The notes under the pieces were generated by a model. That model had not been told where the DNA came from. It made no database searches and worked only from the letters and a program-made list of their open reading frames with translations. A program made the position numbers and the translations under genes. From NCBI RefSeq assembly GCF_014529945.1, contig NZ_JACVFB010000008.1, forward strand, positions 248,001 through 312,000: DNA of 64,000 nt, written 5' to 3'. This stretch comes from Chitinophaga varians (lineage in GTDB: Bacteria > Bacteroidota > Bacteroidia > Chitinophagales > Chitinophagaceae). Every line of letters starts with the position of its first letter. Position 1 is the stretch's first letter. This document shows positions 43,745 to 53,394 of this stretch, piece after piece.

Positions 43745-44608
43745 TTATTTCAAAAAGCCGTTCAGGTAAGACAAAATCGTTGCCGTCTGTTTCATCAGGC
43801 TGATATGTCCTTGTCCGGGCACAATAGCCAGTTGTGATTTGGGCGTTGGGCTAAAGCCTACGGCCACATTACCTCCCAGCAACTGATAGGTTTTTACCAG
43901 CTCAATTTTATCCAGGCCGTCATTATCCCCCGCGATGATTAATACCGGTGCGGAGATTTTTGAGATATTGGCATCTCCCAGATCGAATGGCGTTGCGCCG
44001 GAAGCAATCATCTGCTCTACGAAGCGGGTCCATTTGGTTTTATCTGGCGCCACTGCATCATATGCTGCTTTCATGGGGGTATTGGCAAAGAATTCCGGCT
44101 TCGCTGCTTTAAACCCATTGTTTACCTCGGGCAACCAGCCACTGCTCTTATATGTAGAGGAAATGATCACTAAATTCCGTAACCGCTTCGGACTTTGTAT
44201 GGCAAACTGATAGGCTACTTTGCCGCCAAAACTATATCCTACAATATCCGCGCTGTCAATTTTCAATTGGTCCATGACGCCTTCCACATCACTGGCTAAA
44301 GTATTCAGCGATAACTCCCTGTCTGAAAACGGCGTATGCCCATGCCCCTGCAGTTCTATAGCAATTACTTTTCTGGATGTTGACAGTTCAGGGATTAGCT
44401 CGCCCCAGTTCAAATCGATGGTCATATAGGCACCGTGCAATAAAATGACGGGCATACCCTTGCCATACACCTCGTAGTAAACCTTGGTACCATTGACAGA
44501 TGCATAGCCTTTTTCGGACGGCTGGACATGCTGACCGTAAGATGGAGATACTGTAGACATAACGATTGCAGTTATTAGTATTGATATAAAGAGATGATAC
44601 GTTTTCAT
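43745..44608 (-). CDS. Exported alpha/beta hydrolase
   Basis: 287 residues with a signal peptide (about 1-25, ending PSYGQ). The oxyanion strand VILLHGAYM is at about 54-63, nucleophile Ser126 in GYSFGGK, the acid in IAGDNDGLDKI and His in VPGQGHISL. This is the classical alpha/beta hydrolase-1 family. Substrate unknown. Confidence 0.88.
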   Translation of the reverse strand: MKTYHLFISILITAIVMSTVSPSYGQHVQPSEKGYASVNGTKVYYEVYGKGMPVILLHGAYMTIDLNWGELIPELSTSRKVIAIELQGHGHTPFSDRELSLNTLASDVEGVMDQLKIDSADIVGYSFGGKVAYQFAIQSPKRLRNLVIISSTYKSSGWLPEVNNGFKAAKPEFFANTPMKAAYDAVAPDKTKWTRFVEQMIASGATPFDLGDANISKISAPVLIIAGDNDGLDKIELVKTYQLLGGNVAVGFSPTPKSQLAIVPGQGHISLMKQTATILSYLNGFLK

Positions 44609-44770
44609 AGCGCCGTTTTGATTTAATTAGCCATACAAAGATGGAATTCGTTTGAGAATTTAACACTGTGTAGAAACGACAATTTGGGGGGTTGATTCCG
44701 GCGAAGTAGCCACGTGCTATAAAACACTTTTTTCTCAAAATATGTTTCGATAGGATTTGAGGAAGGGCAC

Positions 44771-44802
44771 AAAAAAAAGAAACGATCAATATTGATCGTT
44801 TC
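44771..44802 (-). terminator. Intrinsic terminator of tRNA-Ser
   Basis: A perfect 24-nt palindrome (44779-44802) lies 8 nt after the tRNA; on the minus strand it is followed by eight T residues (complement of 44771-44778). This is a textbook terminator of the tRNA transcript. Confidence 0.85.
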
Positions 44803-44810
44803 CTTCTTAG

Positions 44811-44895
44811 CGGAGAGTCAGGGATTCGAACCCCGGGACCTGTTACAGTCAACAGTTTTCAAGACTGCCGCAATCGACCGCTCTGCCAACTCTCC
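44811..44895 (-). tRNA. tRNA-Ser(TGA)
   Basis: 85 nt on the minus strand. The acceptor stem pairs GGAGAGT with ACTCTCC, with G as the discriminator; CCA is not encoded. The anticodon loop reads CTTGAAA (anticodon TGA, read as UGA for UCA codons), the variable arm is long as in tRNA-Ser, and the T arm carries GGTTCGAATCC. No integrase or attachment repeat is seen next to it. Confidence 0.96.
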
Positions 44896-44950
44896 AGTGG
44901 AGCGCAAAGGTATATAAGTCTTTTAAAATCGCCAAAAAAAATTACAAAAA

Positions 44951-45001
44951 AATACAGACCAGCCGGAAAAGCTGCATGTGGGCCTGCTGCCACCGGCTGG
45001 T
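44951..45001 (-). terminator. Terminator of the epimerase-like gene
   Basis: ACCAGCCGG (44958-44966) pairs with CCGGCTGGT (44993-45001) around a 26-nt loop. The minus strand continues into T-rich sequence (complement of the A-run at 44937-44953). Confidence 0.6.
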
Positions 45002-45023
45002 GCTGGTATTAGTCTGAAAAAAA

Positions 45024-45950
45024 CTAAGCTAACCGCTCCACGGTCTCCTGCACGGCCTGTGCGTTGCTCATGGGCGTATAATTAAATCGTTGATTGAACT
45101 TGCTACTGTCGAAATAATAATCACGATCGTATTGATACAACATCTCGAAGAGTTCGTGCATGATCTGGTTGTCCACGCCGAGCTCTTTCACCAGCGATGC
45201 CGGCAACACGTCAAACGCATCGTTTTTGCCTAATGCCTGGGCAAACAGCTGTATCCACTCTTTTCCGGTGATACGCTGCGGGTCGGTGGGCAGGTTCCAT
45301 ATCTGGTTATAGGTATCAGGCGTATTGCCCAGCATCACGGTACCTTTGGCCAGTTCCGGCGTATAGCCGATACTGTGGACCACATCGGCTTTGCAGAGCC
45401 AGACGGCCTTCTCACCTCTGACCAGGTTATCATATACCAGGTGCATCAATACGCTGTTCACCTTGATATCACCAAAAATATCCGGGGCTCTGGCGATGAG
45501 GGCCTGTAGTCCCCGCTGCGCTATACTTTGCAGGATGATCTCGTCCACTTCGGTCCTGACCTGTCCTTTCTGGCTCGACGGGCGGAAGGGCGTATCTTCT
45601 GTGATATGGTGTACATGATTTCCGCCGATGGCGTAGGCGTTGTCAAAGAATACCAGTTTGGCCTGATGCGCGAGGCAGGCGTCGATAACATTCCGTATCA
45701 ACGCAGGCCATGCTGTTTTCCATACTCTGGTGCTATATTCAAAGCCAAGCGTCAGGTAAACGATTTCGCTGCCGGCTACGGCATGGAACACATGATCGCG
45801 GTTGGTGAGGTCTGCTTTAACCAGTTCGTCGGAGGCATTGACTTTTTTGGGGTTCCGGCTTACCAGCCGGATGTCGTGTGTATAGGTGGTGAGCGCTCTG
45901 GCCACTTCTACGCCTACGGCGCCACCGGCGCCTAAAATAGTCTGTTTCAT
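45024..45950 (-). CDS. NAD-dependent epimerase/dehydratase-like protein
   Basis: 308 residues from the ATG complementary to 45948-45950; the longer frame to 46022 runs into the terminator of the efflux operon. Rossmann motif LGAGGAVGVEVARAL at about 5-19, then RLVSRNPKKV (a cofactor-binding Arg suggests NADP). The YxxxK motif of the catalytic SDR is not evident in the usual form, so it may be a non-catalytic or atypical member of the extended SDR family. Function unknown. Confidence 0.84.
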   Translation of the reverse strand: MKQTILGAGGAVGVEVARALTTYTHDIRLVSRNPKKVNASDELVKADLTNRDHVFHAVAGSEIVYLTLGFEYSTRVWKTAWPALIRNVIDACLAHQAKLVFFDNAYAIGGNHVHHITEDTPFRPSSQKGQVRTEVDEIILQSIAQRGLQALIARAPDIFGDIKVNSVLMHLVYDNLVRGEKAVWLCKADVVHSIGYTPELAKGTVMLGNTPDTYNQIWNLPTDPQRITGKEWIQLFAQALGKNDAFDVLPASLVKELGVDNQIMHELFEMLYQYDRDYYFDSSKFNQRFNYTPMSNAQAVQETVERLA

Positions 45951-46000
45951 CTTTGCTGATTTTTGGTGTAACAAAACGGCTCTCACGGGTAACCTAAAAG

Positions 46001-46032
46001 AAAAACCCCGTCCAGTATACAACTGAACGGGG
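46001..46032 (-). terminator. Terminator of the RND efflux operon
   Basis: A 10-bp stem (46006-46015 with 46023-46032, one wobble) and 7-nt loop; the minus strand continues with TTTTTCTTTT. It follows the OprM-type gene by about 160 nt and marks the end of the efflux transcript. Confidence 0.82.
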
Positions 46033-46194
46033 CTCCCTCTTTCTATTCTGGCTTACTTTTTTGCTGTTGAGCTACTGTTCTGCTGTTGATTCTTACATTC
46101 GTTCTGCGTGTCTTTTATTCACTATCGCCATGCTATCTTCATTAATTTCCTGTCTGTTGATGATAGCCTGTCTGTTATTTTTTTAGGTCGATGG

Positions 46195-47610
46195 CTATTT
46201 CCATCCGCCGCCGAGTGACCGGTACAGGTCTACCATCGCGCTCAGGCGCTGACGGTCAACATCGGCCTGTCCCAGTTCTGCCTGAAGGGCACGTGACTGG
46301 GCGGTGATCACTTCGAGGTAAGTGGCCATACCACTGCGAAACAGCATCTGTGCCTGTTGTACGGCCAGCTGGGTAGTCGCTACCTGTTCGCCTGCAATCT
46401 GCTGCTGTGTTTTCAGCTTGTCCAGTTTAATTAATGCATCGCTTACTTCGCCGACGGCGTTGAGCGTTGCCTGACGGAAGGAGATCACAGATTGCTCGCG
46501 CTCTATTTTAGCTACTTCCAGCTGTGTTTTCAGGGCACGGCGCTGGAAGATAGGTTGGGTAATACTGCCCGCCACGGTACCAAACAAAGAGGCAGGAAGG
46601 GTAAACCAGTTGCTGGCTTTGAAAGCATTCACACCACCGTTAGCCGTGATGTTCAGGGAAGGGTACATATTACCCTGGGCAGCGCCCACGCGGGCGTTGG
46701 CGGCTACCAGGCCCAATTCAGCAGCCCTCACGTCCGGACGGCGGCTCACCATACCGGCAGGAATACCGGTAGGTAAGGAATCAGCTACTTTAAAATCATG
46801 CAGCTGGCTGGTCCTGCTGATAGGTGCAGGCAGTTCGCCTGTCAGGATGCGGATCGCGTTTTCCTGAATGCCGATGCCCTGCTCCAGTTGCGGTACCAGC
46901 AAGGCTGCGGTCTGCTTCTGGGAAATAGCCTGCTGTACGGCCAGTTCAGTGACTTCACCGGCTGTCTTCTGCAGACGGATCATCTGTACGATGGTGTCGC
47001 TCAGCGCTACGTTGCGTTTGGCGATGGCCAGCTGGTTGTCCAGCATCAGCAGGTTAAAATAGCTGCTGGCGATGGCGGCTACCAGGCCGGTCTGAACGGC
47101 ACGTTGCCCTTCGTATGACTGTAACAGGGTGGCCTGTGCAGCTTCACGCTGACGGCGGATTTTACCCCATACGTCTATCTCCCAGGACATCCCCACCCCC
47201 AGGTTATAGTCTTCAATATGATCACCGAAGTTGAAATTACTCAGGTTCATACCGGTGAAACTATTCTTGGACGGGAAGTTGGTGTTAGCCGTGGCGGTGG
47301 CGTTGAACGCTGGCAGCCAGGCGGCTTTGGCCTGTTTCAAATAAGCCTGTGACGCTTCTACCCTTTTCACGGCCAGCTGCAGGTCGTAGTTGCCGGTAAG
47401 GGCTTTATCGATCAACTGCTGCAGGGTCACATCGCTGAAGAATCTTTTCCATTCCATTTCAGCAATACTGCTGTCGGAAGGAGCTACGTTGCCGAATTGG
47501 TTGGGCAGCGCCACCGGGGGCCGCTCGTAATTACGGCCAACCCGGCAAGCTGCTAACCCTACAACTAAGGACAACAACAAAATTATGAATGTGCTATATC
47601 TGGTATTCAT
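46195..47610 (-). CDS. RND efflux outer-membrane channel (OprM/NodT type)
   Basis: 471 residues with a lipobox (LAACRVG, Cys at about 22). Two repeats of the TolC fold are recognisable (AVKRVEASQAYLKQAKAAWLP and LGLVAANARVGAAQGNMYPSL). It forms the outer-membrane conduit for the RND pump encoded just upstream. Last gene of the operon (MFP-RND-OMF). Confidence 0.93.
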   Translation of the reverse strand: MNTRYSTFIILLLSLVVGLAACRVGRNYERPPVALPNQFGNVAPSDSSIAEMEWKRFFSDVTLQQLIDKALTGNYDLQLAVKRVEASQAYLKQAKAAWLPAFNATATANTNFPSKNSFTGMNLSNFNFGDHIEDYNLGVGMSWEIDVWGKIRRQREAAQATLLQSYEGQRAVQTGLVAAIASSYFNLLMLDNQLAIAKRNVALSDTIVQMIRLQKTAGEVTELAVQQAISQKQTAALLVPQLEQGIGIQENAIRILTGELPAPISRTSQLHDFKVADSLPTGIPAGMVSRRPDVRAAELGLVAANARVGAAQGNMYPSLNITANGGVNAFKASNWFTLPASLFGTVAGSITQPIFQRRALKTQLEVAKIEREQSVISFRQATLNAVGEVSDALIKLDKLKTQQQIAGEQVATTQLAVQQAQMLFRSGMATYLEVITAQSRALQAELGQADVDRQRLSAMVDLYRSLGGGWK

Positions 47611-47649
47611 CTGTCTTTTTTCTGTTTCTGGTAATAGATCTGTTGACTG

Positions 47650-50600
47650 TTAGTGCACCAGTTCGGCCATCTCTGCTTTTTTCTCTTCCTCGGTCACAAT
47701 AGGTTTGCGACTGATTTTTTCCTGAAGGAACTGGAAAATCACATACAATACCGGGATGGCAAACACGCCCAACACTACACCGGTAAGCATACCGCCGGCA
47801 GCACCGGTACTGATGGAACGGTTACCCAGCGCGGAAGAGCCGGTAGCGCGCATCAGCGGCAACAAACCTGCGATAAAGGCGAAAGAGGTCATCAAAATAG
47901 GGCGCAGACGCAGGCGGGCCGCACGGATACCGGATGCTACCAGTCCCATGCCACTGCGTCTTCTCTGTACCGCGTATTCCACGATCAGAATGGCGTTTTT
48001 CGCCAGCAGCCCTATCAACATGATTAAACCTACCTGTACATATATATTGTTATCAATACCAAACAGGTTGATGAACGCAAACACACCGAAGATACCCAAC
48101 GGTATAGAGAGGATCACCGCCAGTGGCAGGATATAACTTTCGTATTGTGCTGCCAGCAGGAAGTACACGAATATCAGACACAGCGTGAAGATGATGGTAG
48201 ACTGGTTACCAGCGCTGATCTCTTCTTTGGTCATACCCACCCATTCGTAAGTGTAACCTCTCGGCAGATACTGCGCCGCCACTTCTTCTACGGCCTTGAT
48301 GGCGTCACCACTACTGTAACCCGGTTTCGCCTGACCGTTGATGGTCACCGCGTTGAACAGGTTGTTGCGGGTCACGGTCTCTGGTCCGTATACGCGTTTC
48401 AGTGATACCACCGTGTTGATAGGCACTTGTTCGCCGAACTGGTTTTTTACGTATACCCCATCCAGTGAGCCCGGGTCTTTACGCTGCTCAGCGTCGGCCT
48501 GTACAATCACACGGTAGTATTTACCAAAGCGGTTGAAGTCAGAGGCAAACATACTACCATAATACACCTGCATGGTCTGCAAGATATCTCCCACAGCGAT
48601 ACCCAGCTGTTTGGCTTTACGGTCGTCAATTTCTATTTCAAACTGCGGATGACCGTTATTGAACGTGGTGAACGCGAAGGCTATCTCTTTACGTTTCATC
48701 AGTTCACCGATAAATCCGTAGGCGGTGCCACCCAGTTTATCCAGCGATCCGCCGGTACGGTCCTGCAATACCACTTCAAAACCGGCCACATTACTAAAGC
48801 CCGGTACAGTAGGCATGTTGAACACGAAAATGCTGGCTTCGGGGATGGCGGCAAACTTACCCTGCAACATGCCCATCAGCGCATTCATATCTTTGATCTT
48901 ACCACGATCGGCGTGCGGCTTCAGTTTAATAAACCCTACACCGGAAGTGGCACTGCTGGAGTTACTGAGGAAGTTAAAGCCGGACACGCTCAGGTAAGAG
49001 CTGGTAGACTCGAGGTCTTTCACAATATGCTCCACCTTGTCCACTACCTGTCTTGTACGTTCCAGTGAAGAACCGGGAGGCATGGTCACGGCATATACCG
49101 CAAAGCCCTGGTCTTCTGTGGGAATAAAGCCGGAAGGTGTGGTACGCATCATCCAGAAAGTAACGCCGCCAATGATCACCAGTCCTCCAATCGTCAACCA
49201 TTTACGTTTGATGAGGAACTGCAAACTGCGGGCGTACTTTTCTGTCATGGCATTAAAGCCGGTATTGAAAGCAGTAAAGAAACGTTTGCCAAAGCTTTTC
49301 TGCTGCGGCGCATGACCATTCAGTTTACCATGTTCCTGTCCGTGATCGGCATGATTATTTTTCAGGATCAAGGCACAGAGCGCAGGACTGAGCGTCAACG
49401 CGTTCAGCGCGGAGATCAGGATGGCGATGGCCAGCGTAAAGGCGAACTGCCGGTAGAACACACCCGCAGGGCCTTCCATGAAACCTACCGGGATAAACAC
49501 GGCAGACATCACCAGCGTAATGGAAATGATCGCACCGGAGATCTCCTGCATGGACGACAACGTGGCGATACGCGGGTTCGCCCCTTTTTCCATCTTCGCA
49601 TGGACCGCCTCCACCACCACAATGGCGTCATCCACCACGATACCGATCGCAAGGATCAGCGCGAACAACGTCAGCAGGTTGATAGAGAAGCCGAACAACT
49701 TCATGAAAAAGAAGGTACCAATGATGGCCACCGGTACGGCTATCGCCGGGATCAGGGTGGAGCGGAAATCCTGCAGGAAGATGAACACCACAATAAACAC
49801 AAGGATAAAAGCCTCTACCAGTGTGTGTTTCACCTGATCAATAGATTCATCCAGGTATTCTTTGGTGCTGTAAATATTAAAGTACTCGATACCGGTAGGG
49901 AACGATTTTTCCGCTTTTTTCATCAGCTTGTTGATCGTTTCCTGTATTTCATTCGCGTTGGAACCAGCGGTCTGGTTGATCGCGATACCGATACCATATT
50001 TACTGTTTACTTTGGTATCACTGCCATAAGTGAAGGAACCGAATTCCACACGGGCCACGTCTTTCAGCCGCAGCACAGAACCGTCCGGATTGGCGCGCAG
50101 GATGATATCTTCATACTGCTGGTTCTTGTTGAGCTTACCCTTGTATTTGATCACATATTCGAAAGACTCCTGGCTGCCTTCACCGAAACGGCCGGGCGCA
50201 GCTTCCAGGTTCTGGTCGCGGATAGCGCCCAGTACTTCCTGCGGAGACATATTATAGGCCGTCAGCCTGTCAGGACGCAGCCAGATACGCATAGAGTAGT
50301 CTTTGGCGCCAAACACCATCGCCTGACCAACCCCTTTTACACGTTGTATTTCCGGGATGATATTGATCTTCGCATAGTTCTGCAGGAAGGTCTCATTATA
50401 CTCCGGTTTGTCACTCTGCAGGTTCACCACCATGATCATACTGTTCTGTACTTTCTGGGTGCTGATACCGGCCTGTATCACTTCTGCCGGCAGCTGGCTG
50501 GTGGCTTTGGCCACACGGTTCTGCACGTTCACCGCAGCGAGGTCCGGGTCAGTGCCCAAACGGAAGTAAACGTTGAGCGTCATGGAACCATCGTTGTTGG

Positions 50601-50844
50601 ATTGTGAAGTCATGTAAGTCATGTTCTCCACCCCGTTCACCGCCTCTTCGATAGGCGTGGCCACGGAACGGGCCACCACCTCGGAGTTGGCTCCGGGATA
50701 AGAGGCCGTTACGGCTACGCTGGGCGGTGCGATGTCCGGGAACTGGCTCATGGGAAGGGTCAGCAACCCCAGTATTCCCAGCAAGACCAGGAGGATTGAT
50801 ATAACGGTAGCCAATACTGGCCGTTCTATGAATTTTCTAAACAT
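47650..50844 (-). CDS. RND multidrug efflux transporter, HAE1/AcrB type
   Basis: 1064 residues, the usual AcrB length. Twelve transmembrane helices are laid out in two halves. The proton-relay Asp pair is in GIVVDDAIVVVEAV, the Lys partner in LLAKNAILIVEYA. The porter motif NVQNRVAKATSQLPAEV and the GFIPTEDQGF segment at the start of the second half are typical. Couples proton influx to export of hydrophobic drugs or lipids. A small hairpin separates it from the upstream MFP gene. Confidence 0.95.
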   Translation of the reverse strand: MFRKFIERPVLATVISILLVLLGILGLLTLPMSQFPDIAPPSVAVTASYPGANSEVVARSVATPIEEAVNGVENMTYMTSQSNNDGSMTLNVYFRLGTDPDLAAVNVQNRVAKATSQLPAEVIQAGISTQKVQNSMIMVVNLQSDKPEYNETFLQNYAKINIIPEIQRVKGVGQAMVFGAKDYSMRIWLRPDRLTAYNMSPQEVLGAIRDQNLEAAPGRFGEGSQESFEYVIKYKGKLNKNQQYEDIILRANPDGSVLRLKDVARVEFGSFTYGSDTKVNSKYGIGIAINQTAGSNANEIQETINKLMKKAEKSFPTGIEYFNIYSTKEYLDESIDQVKHTLVEAFILVFIVVFIFLQDFRSTLIPAIAVPVAIIGTFFFMKLFGFSINLLTLFALILAIGIVVDDAIVVVEAVHAKMEKGANPRIATLSSMQEISGAIISITLVMSAVFIPVGFMEGPAGVFYRQFAFTLAIAILISALNALTLSPALCALILKNNHADHGQEHGKLNGHAPQQKSFGKRFFTAFNTGFNAMTEKYARSLQFLIKRKWLTIGGLVIIGGVTFWMMRTTPSGFIPTEDQGFAVYAVTMPPGSSLERTRQVVDKVEHIVKDLESTSSYLSVSGFNFLSNSSSATSGVGFIKLKPHADRGKIKDMNALMGMLQGKFAAIPEASIFVFNMPTVPGFSNVAGFEVVLQDRTGGSLDKLGGTAYGFIGELMKRKEIAFAFTTFNNGHPQFEIEIDDRKAKQLGIAVGDILQTMQVYYGSMFASDFNRFGKYYRVIVQADAEQRKDPGSLDGVYVKNQFGEQVPINTVVSLKRVYGPETVTRNNLFNAVTINGQAKPGYSSGDAIKAVEEVAAQYLPRGYTYEWVGMTKEEISAGNQSTIIFTLCLIFVYFLLAAQYESYILPLAVILSIPLGIFGVFAFINLFGIDNNIYVQVGLIMLIGLLAKNAILIVEYAVQRRRSGMGLVASGIRAARLRLRPILMTSFAFIAGLLPLMRATGSSALGNRSISTGAAGGMLTGVVLGVFAIPVLYVIFQFLQEKISRKPIVTEEEKKAEMAELVH

Positions 50845-50896
50845 AATGTCAATAGCATTTAAGCATCATCAGAAAAGATGATGAAGAATGAAGGTT

Positions 50897-50944
50897 ATCC
50901 GCAAAGCGCAACACCATTCATGGTAGGCGCCCCGCTTTGCGGAT
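50897..50944 (-). other. Intercistronic hairpin, MFP to RND
   Basis: ATCCGCAAAGCG (50897-50908) pairs perfectly over 12 bp with CGCTTTGCGGAT (50933-50944), with a 24-nt loop. No T-run follows on the minus strand. It lies in the 113-nt gap between the adaptor and pump genes and could stabilise the upstream mRNA or attenuate transcription. Confidence 0.55.
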
Positions 50945-50957
50945 GCATCACGAAACA

Positions 50958-52133
50958 TTAGAGCGGTCTTACTTTCAGCAAACTGTCGAGTGACATCTGT
51001 TGCGGAGCGATCACCGTACCGTCATGCAGACGGTCCAGGCCGGAGTAAACGATCCGTTGGCCGGATTTCACCCCTTTCTCCACAAAATAGTAGTTACCGC
51101 TTTTACCGGATATAGTAATGGGAACACCAGTCACTTTGTTGCTGTCGGCCACCACAAATACCATCACTTTATCCTGCAGCTCATAAGTAGCTTCGGTCGG
51201 AATCACCACCGCATCGGAGAATTGTTCAGGGATGCGGATCTTACCGGTGTTGCCGGTACGCAGCAGTCCTGCTCCGTTCGGGAAAGTGGCGCGGAAGCTG
51301 ATAGCGCCCATGGTTTTGTCAAACTGACCTTCCATGGTTTCTATTTTTCCTTTTTCTGTGTAGATGGTATTATCTGCCAGTTTCAGTTCTACCTGCGGCA
51401 GCTGTTTTACTTTATCAGCAAGGCTGCCACCGGCGGTTTCGTTTTTAAATTTCAGGAAGTCGCCTTCGCTCATGGAAAAGTAAGCGTACATCTGGTTTAC
51501 ATCAGACAATACTGTCAGCGGCTGCGGTTCTGCACGGCCTACCAGCGCTCCCACTTTATAAGGGATTCTGCCAATATAACCGCTAACAGGCGCGGTGATC
51601 AGCGTATAGCCGACATTGATGCCTGCGCTACCCAGTTGGGCCTGTGCCTGCGCTACCGCTGCTTTGGCCGCCTGATAGTTGGCCTGCGCGGTTTTCAGTT
51701 GTACTTCGCCTACTACATTATTATTTACCAGCGGCGTAAGACGGTCTACTTCCAGTTGTGCTTTTTCCAGGTTAGCTTTAGCAGCCAGCAGGGTGGCACT
51801 TGCGTTGCTTTGTACTTCTGTGTACACACGATCATTGATCTTAAACAACGGCTGACCGGCCTTCACAAAAGCGCCTTCATCTACATAAATCTTATCAAGT
51901 ATACCTTCCACCTGCGGACGAATGTCCACATTAGTACGGCCTTCCAGCGTTGCGCTGTATTCGCGGTAAGTAGTGGCAGGCACTGCATTCAGTTTCAATA
52001 CCGGTAAAGCTGCCGCCTGCTGTCCTTCCATGTGCGCCTCTGAAGCGCCGCAGCCAGACAACAGGGAAAGAATTACGACACTATAGAGTAAGCCTGCCGG
52101 CAAGTTTGCAAAAACGGATCTTTTTGGTTTCAT
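50958..52133 (-). CDS. RND periplasmic adaptor (membrane fusion protein)
   Basis: 391 residues from the ATG complementary to 52131-52133 (the longer frame to 52205 has no protein-like features). Lipobox LLSGCGAS (Cys at about 25). Domains: lipoyl-like (IRPQVEGILDKIYVDEGAFVKAGQPLF), coiled-coil hairpin (about 95-170), beta-barrel and membrane-proximal segments, in AcrA order. First gene of the operon. Confidence 0.93.
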   Translation of the reverse strand: MKPKRSVFANLPAGLLYSVVILSLLSGCGASEAHMEGQQAAALPVLKLNAVPATTYREYSATLEGRTNVDIRPQVEGILDKIYVDEGAFVKAGQPLFKINDRVYTEVQSNASATLLAAKANLEKAQLEVDRLTPLVNNNVVGEVQLKTAQANYQAAKAAVAQAQAQLGSAGINVGYTLITAPVSGYIGRIPYKVGALVGRAEPQPLTVLSDVNQMYAYFSMSEGDFLKFKNETAGGSLADKVKQLPQVELKLADNTIYTEKGKIETMEGQFDKTMGAISFRATFPNGAGLLRTGNTGKIRIPEQFSDAVVIPTEATYELQDKVMVFVVADSNKVTGVPITISGKSGNYYFVEKGVKSGQRIVYSGLDRLHDGTVIAPQQMSLDSLLKVRPL

Positions 52134-52484
52134 ACTTGTTTTTTTAATCATACGACAATTTTTTTCCTCTTCGTTGCGAAGACAATACAACTCACATTGC
52201 TTCACAGCAGCAGTTTTAGTAAACAGCGTTCAGGAGGAAAGTACAGGCAGTCAACGTTGCGGCTTCGGGCCACGCATAACGCCACAGCTGGTTATACGTA
52301 AGCACGCAACAAAATGTTACTTCTGTAAATAAATAATAAAAAGAAAGGGCATTGCAGTTGTGCTGCTAATGAATATCCATGGTTTTCAAATTTTTTAAAT
52401 GATGCACGGGCAACATCATTTCTTTATTGACAACGATGCAAAATTAGTATAATAATGTTAACGGACGTTTAAATTATTACGGGT
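52134..52484 (-). promoter_or_regulatory. Efflux operon control region with long leader
   Basis: 351 nt without a convincing gene between the AraC and MFP genes. A TAATTTTG -7 element lies at 52439-52446 on the minus strand, giving a leader of about 300 nt if used. An imperfect palindrome AACGGACGTT (52460-52469) lies upstream of it and could be an operator. The leader would be unusually long for this group. Confidence 0.4.
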
Positions 52485-53372
52485 TTAATTGTACTTTTCA
52501 CGGGTCGTCTTTTGGAACGAGGCTGGCGTAAGTCCGGTATGTTTTTTAAAAAAGCGGTTAAAATAAGCATCATCCTCGAAATTCAGGCGCGCAGCGATCT
52601 GTTTTACAGAGTGTTCGCCCCAGTATAATAACCGTTTTGCTTCCATCGTCCTTTTTTCATCGATCACATATTTGGCGTTTCTGCCCAGCAGACTTTTCAC
52701 GGTGTCATTTAAATGTCCGGGCGTTACAAACAACATCTCAGCATAGTCAGACACCTGCGTCTTCTCATGGAAATGCTGGTCCACCAGTACTTTAAACTGA
52801 CGCGCCATATTGTATTGCGAATTTTCTCCGTTCAGCCACGCATTGGAAGGCTCCGAAATACGGCCGATAGTGATCACCATCGCATTCAGCAGGTTACGCA
52901 GCACGGCTTCCTTACGCGCTTTGTCGCTCTCGTATTCCTGCTTCAGCAGCCGGGCATAAACCAGCAGTTCGTCCAGCTGCTCGTCCGTCAGCGGCACCAT
53001 ACCGGAATTAAAAATACAATGCCAGCAGCTGATCACGCCCTGCATTTCAGGGACCAGGAAGTCTGGTGTAAAAGATATATTAATCAACTCCACATCATCC
53101 CCCATCGCATGCTGATGGACCTGGTCAGGTTCCATCAGCATGATGGCGGGTGCACTCACTTCATATTGTTTAAAGTCAATCGCTTGCCGGATAGTTCCTT
53201 TCAGCAGTATGTCGATACTGAATCCGTTATGACGGTGCGGCGTCCCCCAGTGCTCTATCTCCTCTTCATCACAACCATCTATCTTACCGATAAAAAAGGG
53301 CATGCCATTCACACAGTCTTCAAGACGGTACATGGGTATATCTGCTATCTTTCCTGCTTTTGTTACTTCCAT
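52485..53372 (-). CDS. AraC-family regulator of the efflux locus (inferred)
   Basis: 295 residues from the ATG complementary to 53370-53372 (a TTG 30 bp upstream is also in frame). N-terminal cupin region (HWGTPHRHNGFSIDILLKG, HQHAMGDD) and C-terminal AraC domain (about 195-290, VSDYAEMLFVTPGHLNDTV and VKQIAARLNFEDDAYFNRFF). It precedes the MFP gene in the same direction with its own gap, so local control of the pump is the simple inference. Confidence 0.9.
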   Translation of the reverse strand: MEVTKAGKIADIPMYRLEDCVNGMPFFIGKIDGCDEEEIEHWGTPHRHNGFSIDILLKGTIRQAIDFKQYEVSAPAIMLMEPDQVHQHAMGDDVELINISFTPDFLVPEMQGVISCWHCIFNSGMVPLTDEQLDELLVYARLLKQEYESDKARKEAVLRNLLNAMVITIGRISEPSNAWLNGENSQYNMARQFKVLVDQHFHEKTQVSDYAEMLFVTPGHLNDTVKSLLGRNAKYVIDEKRTMEAKRLLYWGEHSVKQIAARLNFEDDAYFNRFFKKHTGLTPASFQKTTREKYN

Positions 53373-53394
53373 GTGGATACTTTTTTTGAAGTGA

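Noticed and set aside
44811..44895. tRNA-Ser as integration site
   Set aside because: No integrase, direct repeat of the tRNA end or mobile gene was seen on either side.
49312..50607. 431-residue open frame antisense to the RND pump
   Set aside because: Shadow of the pump gene; low-complexity His/Arg/Gln composition and no family pattern.
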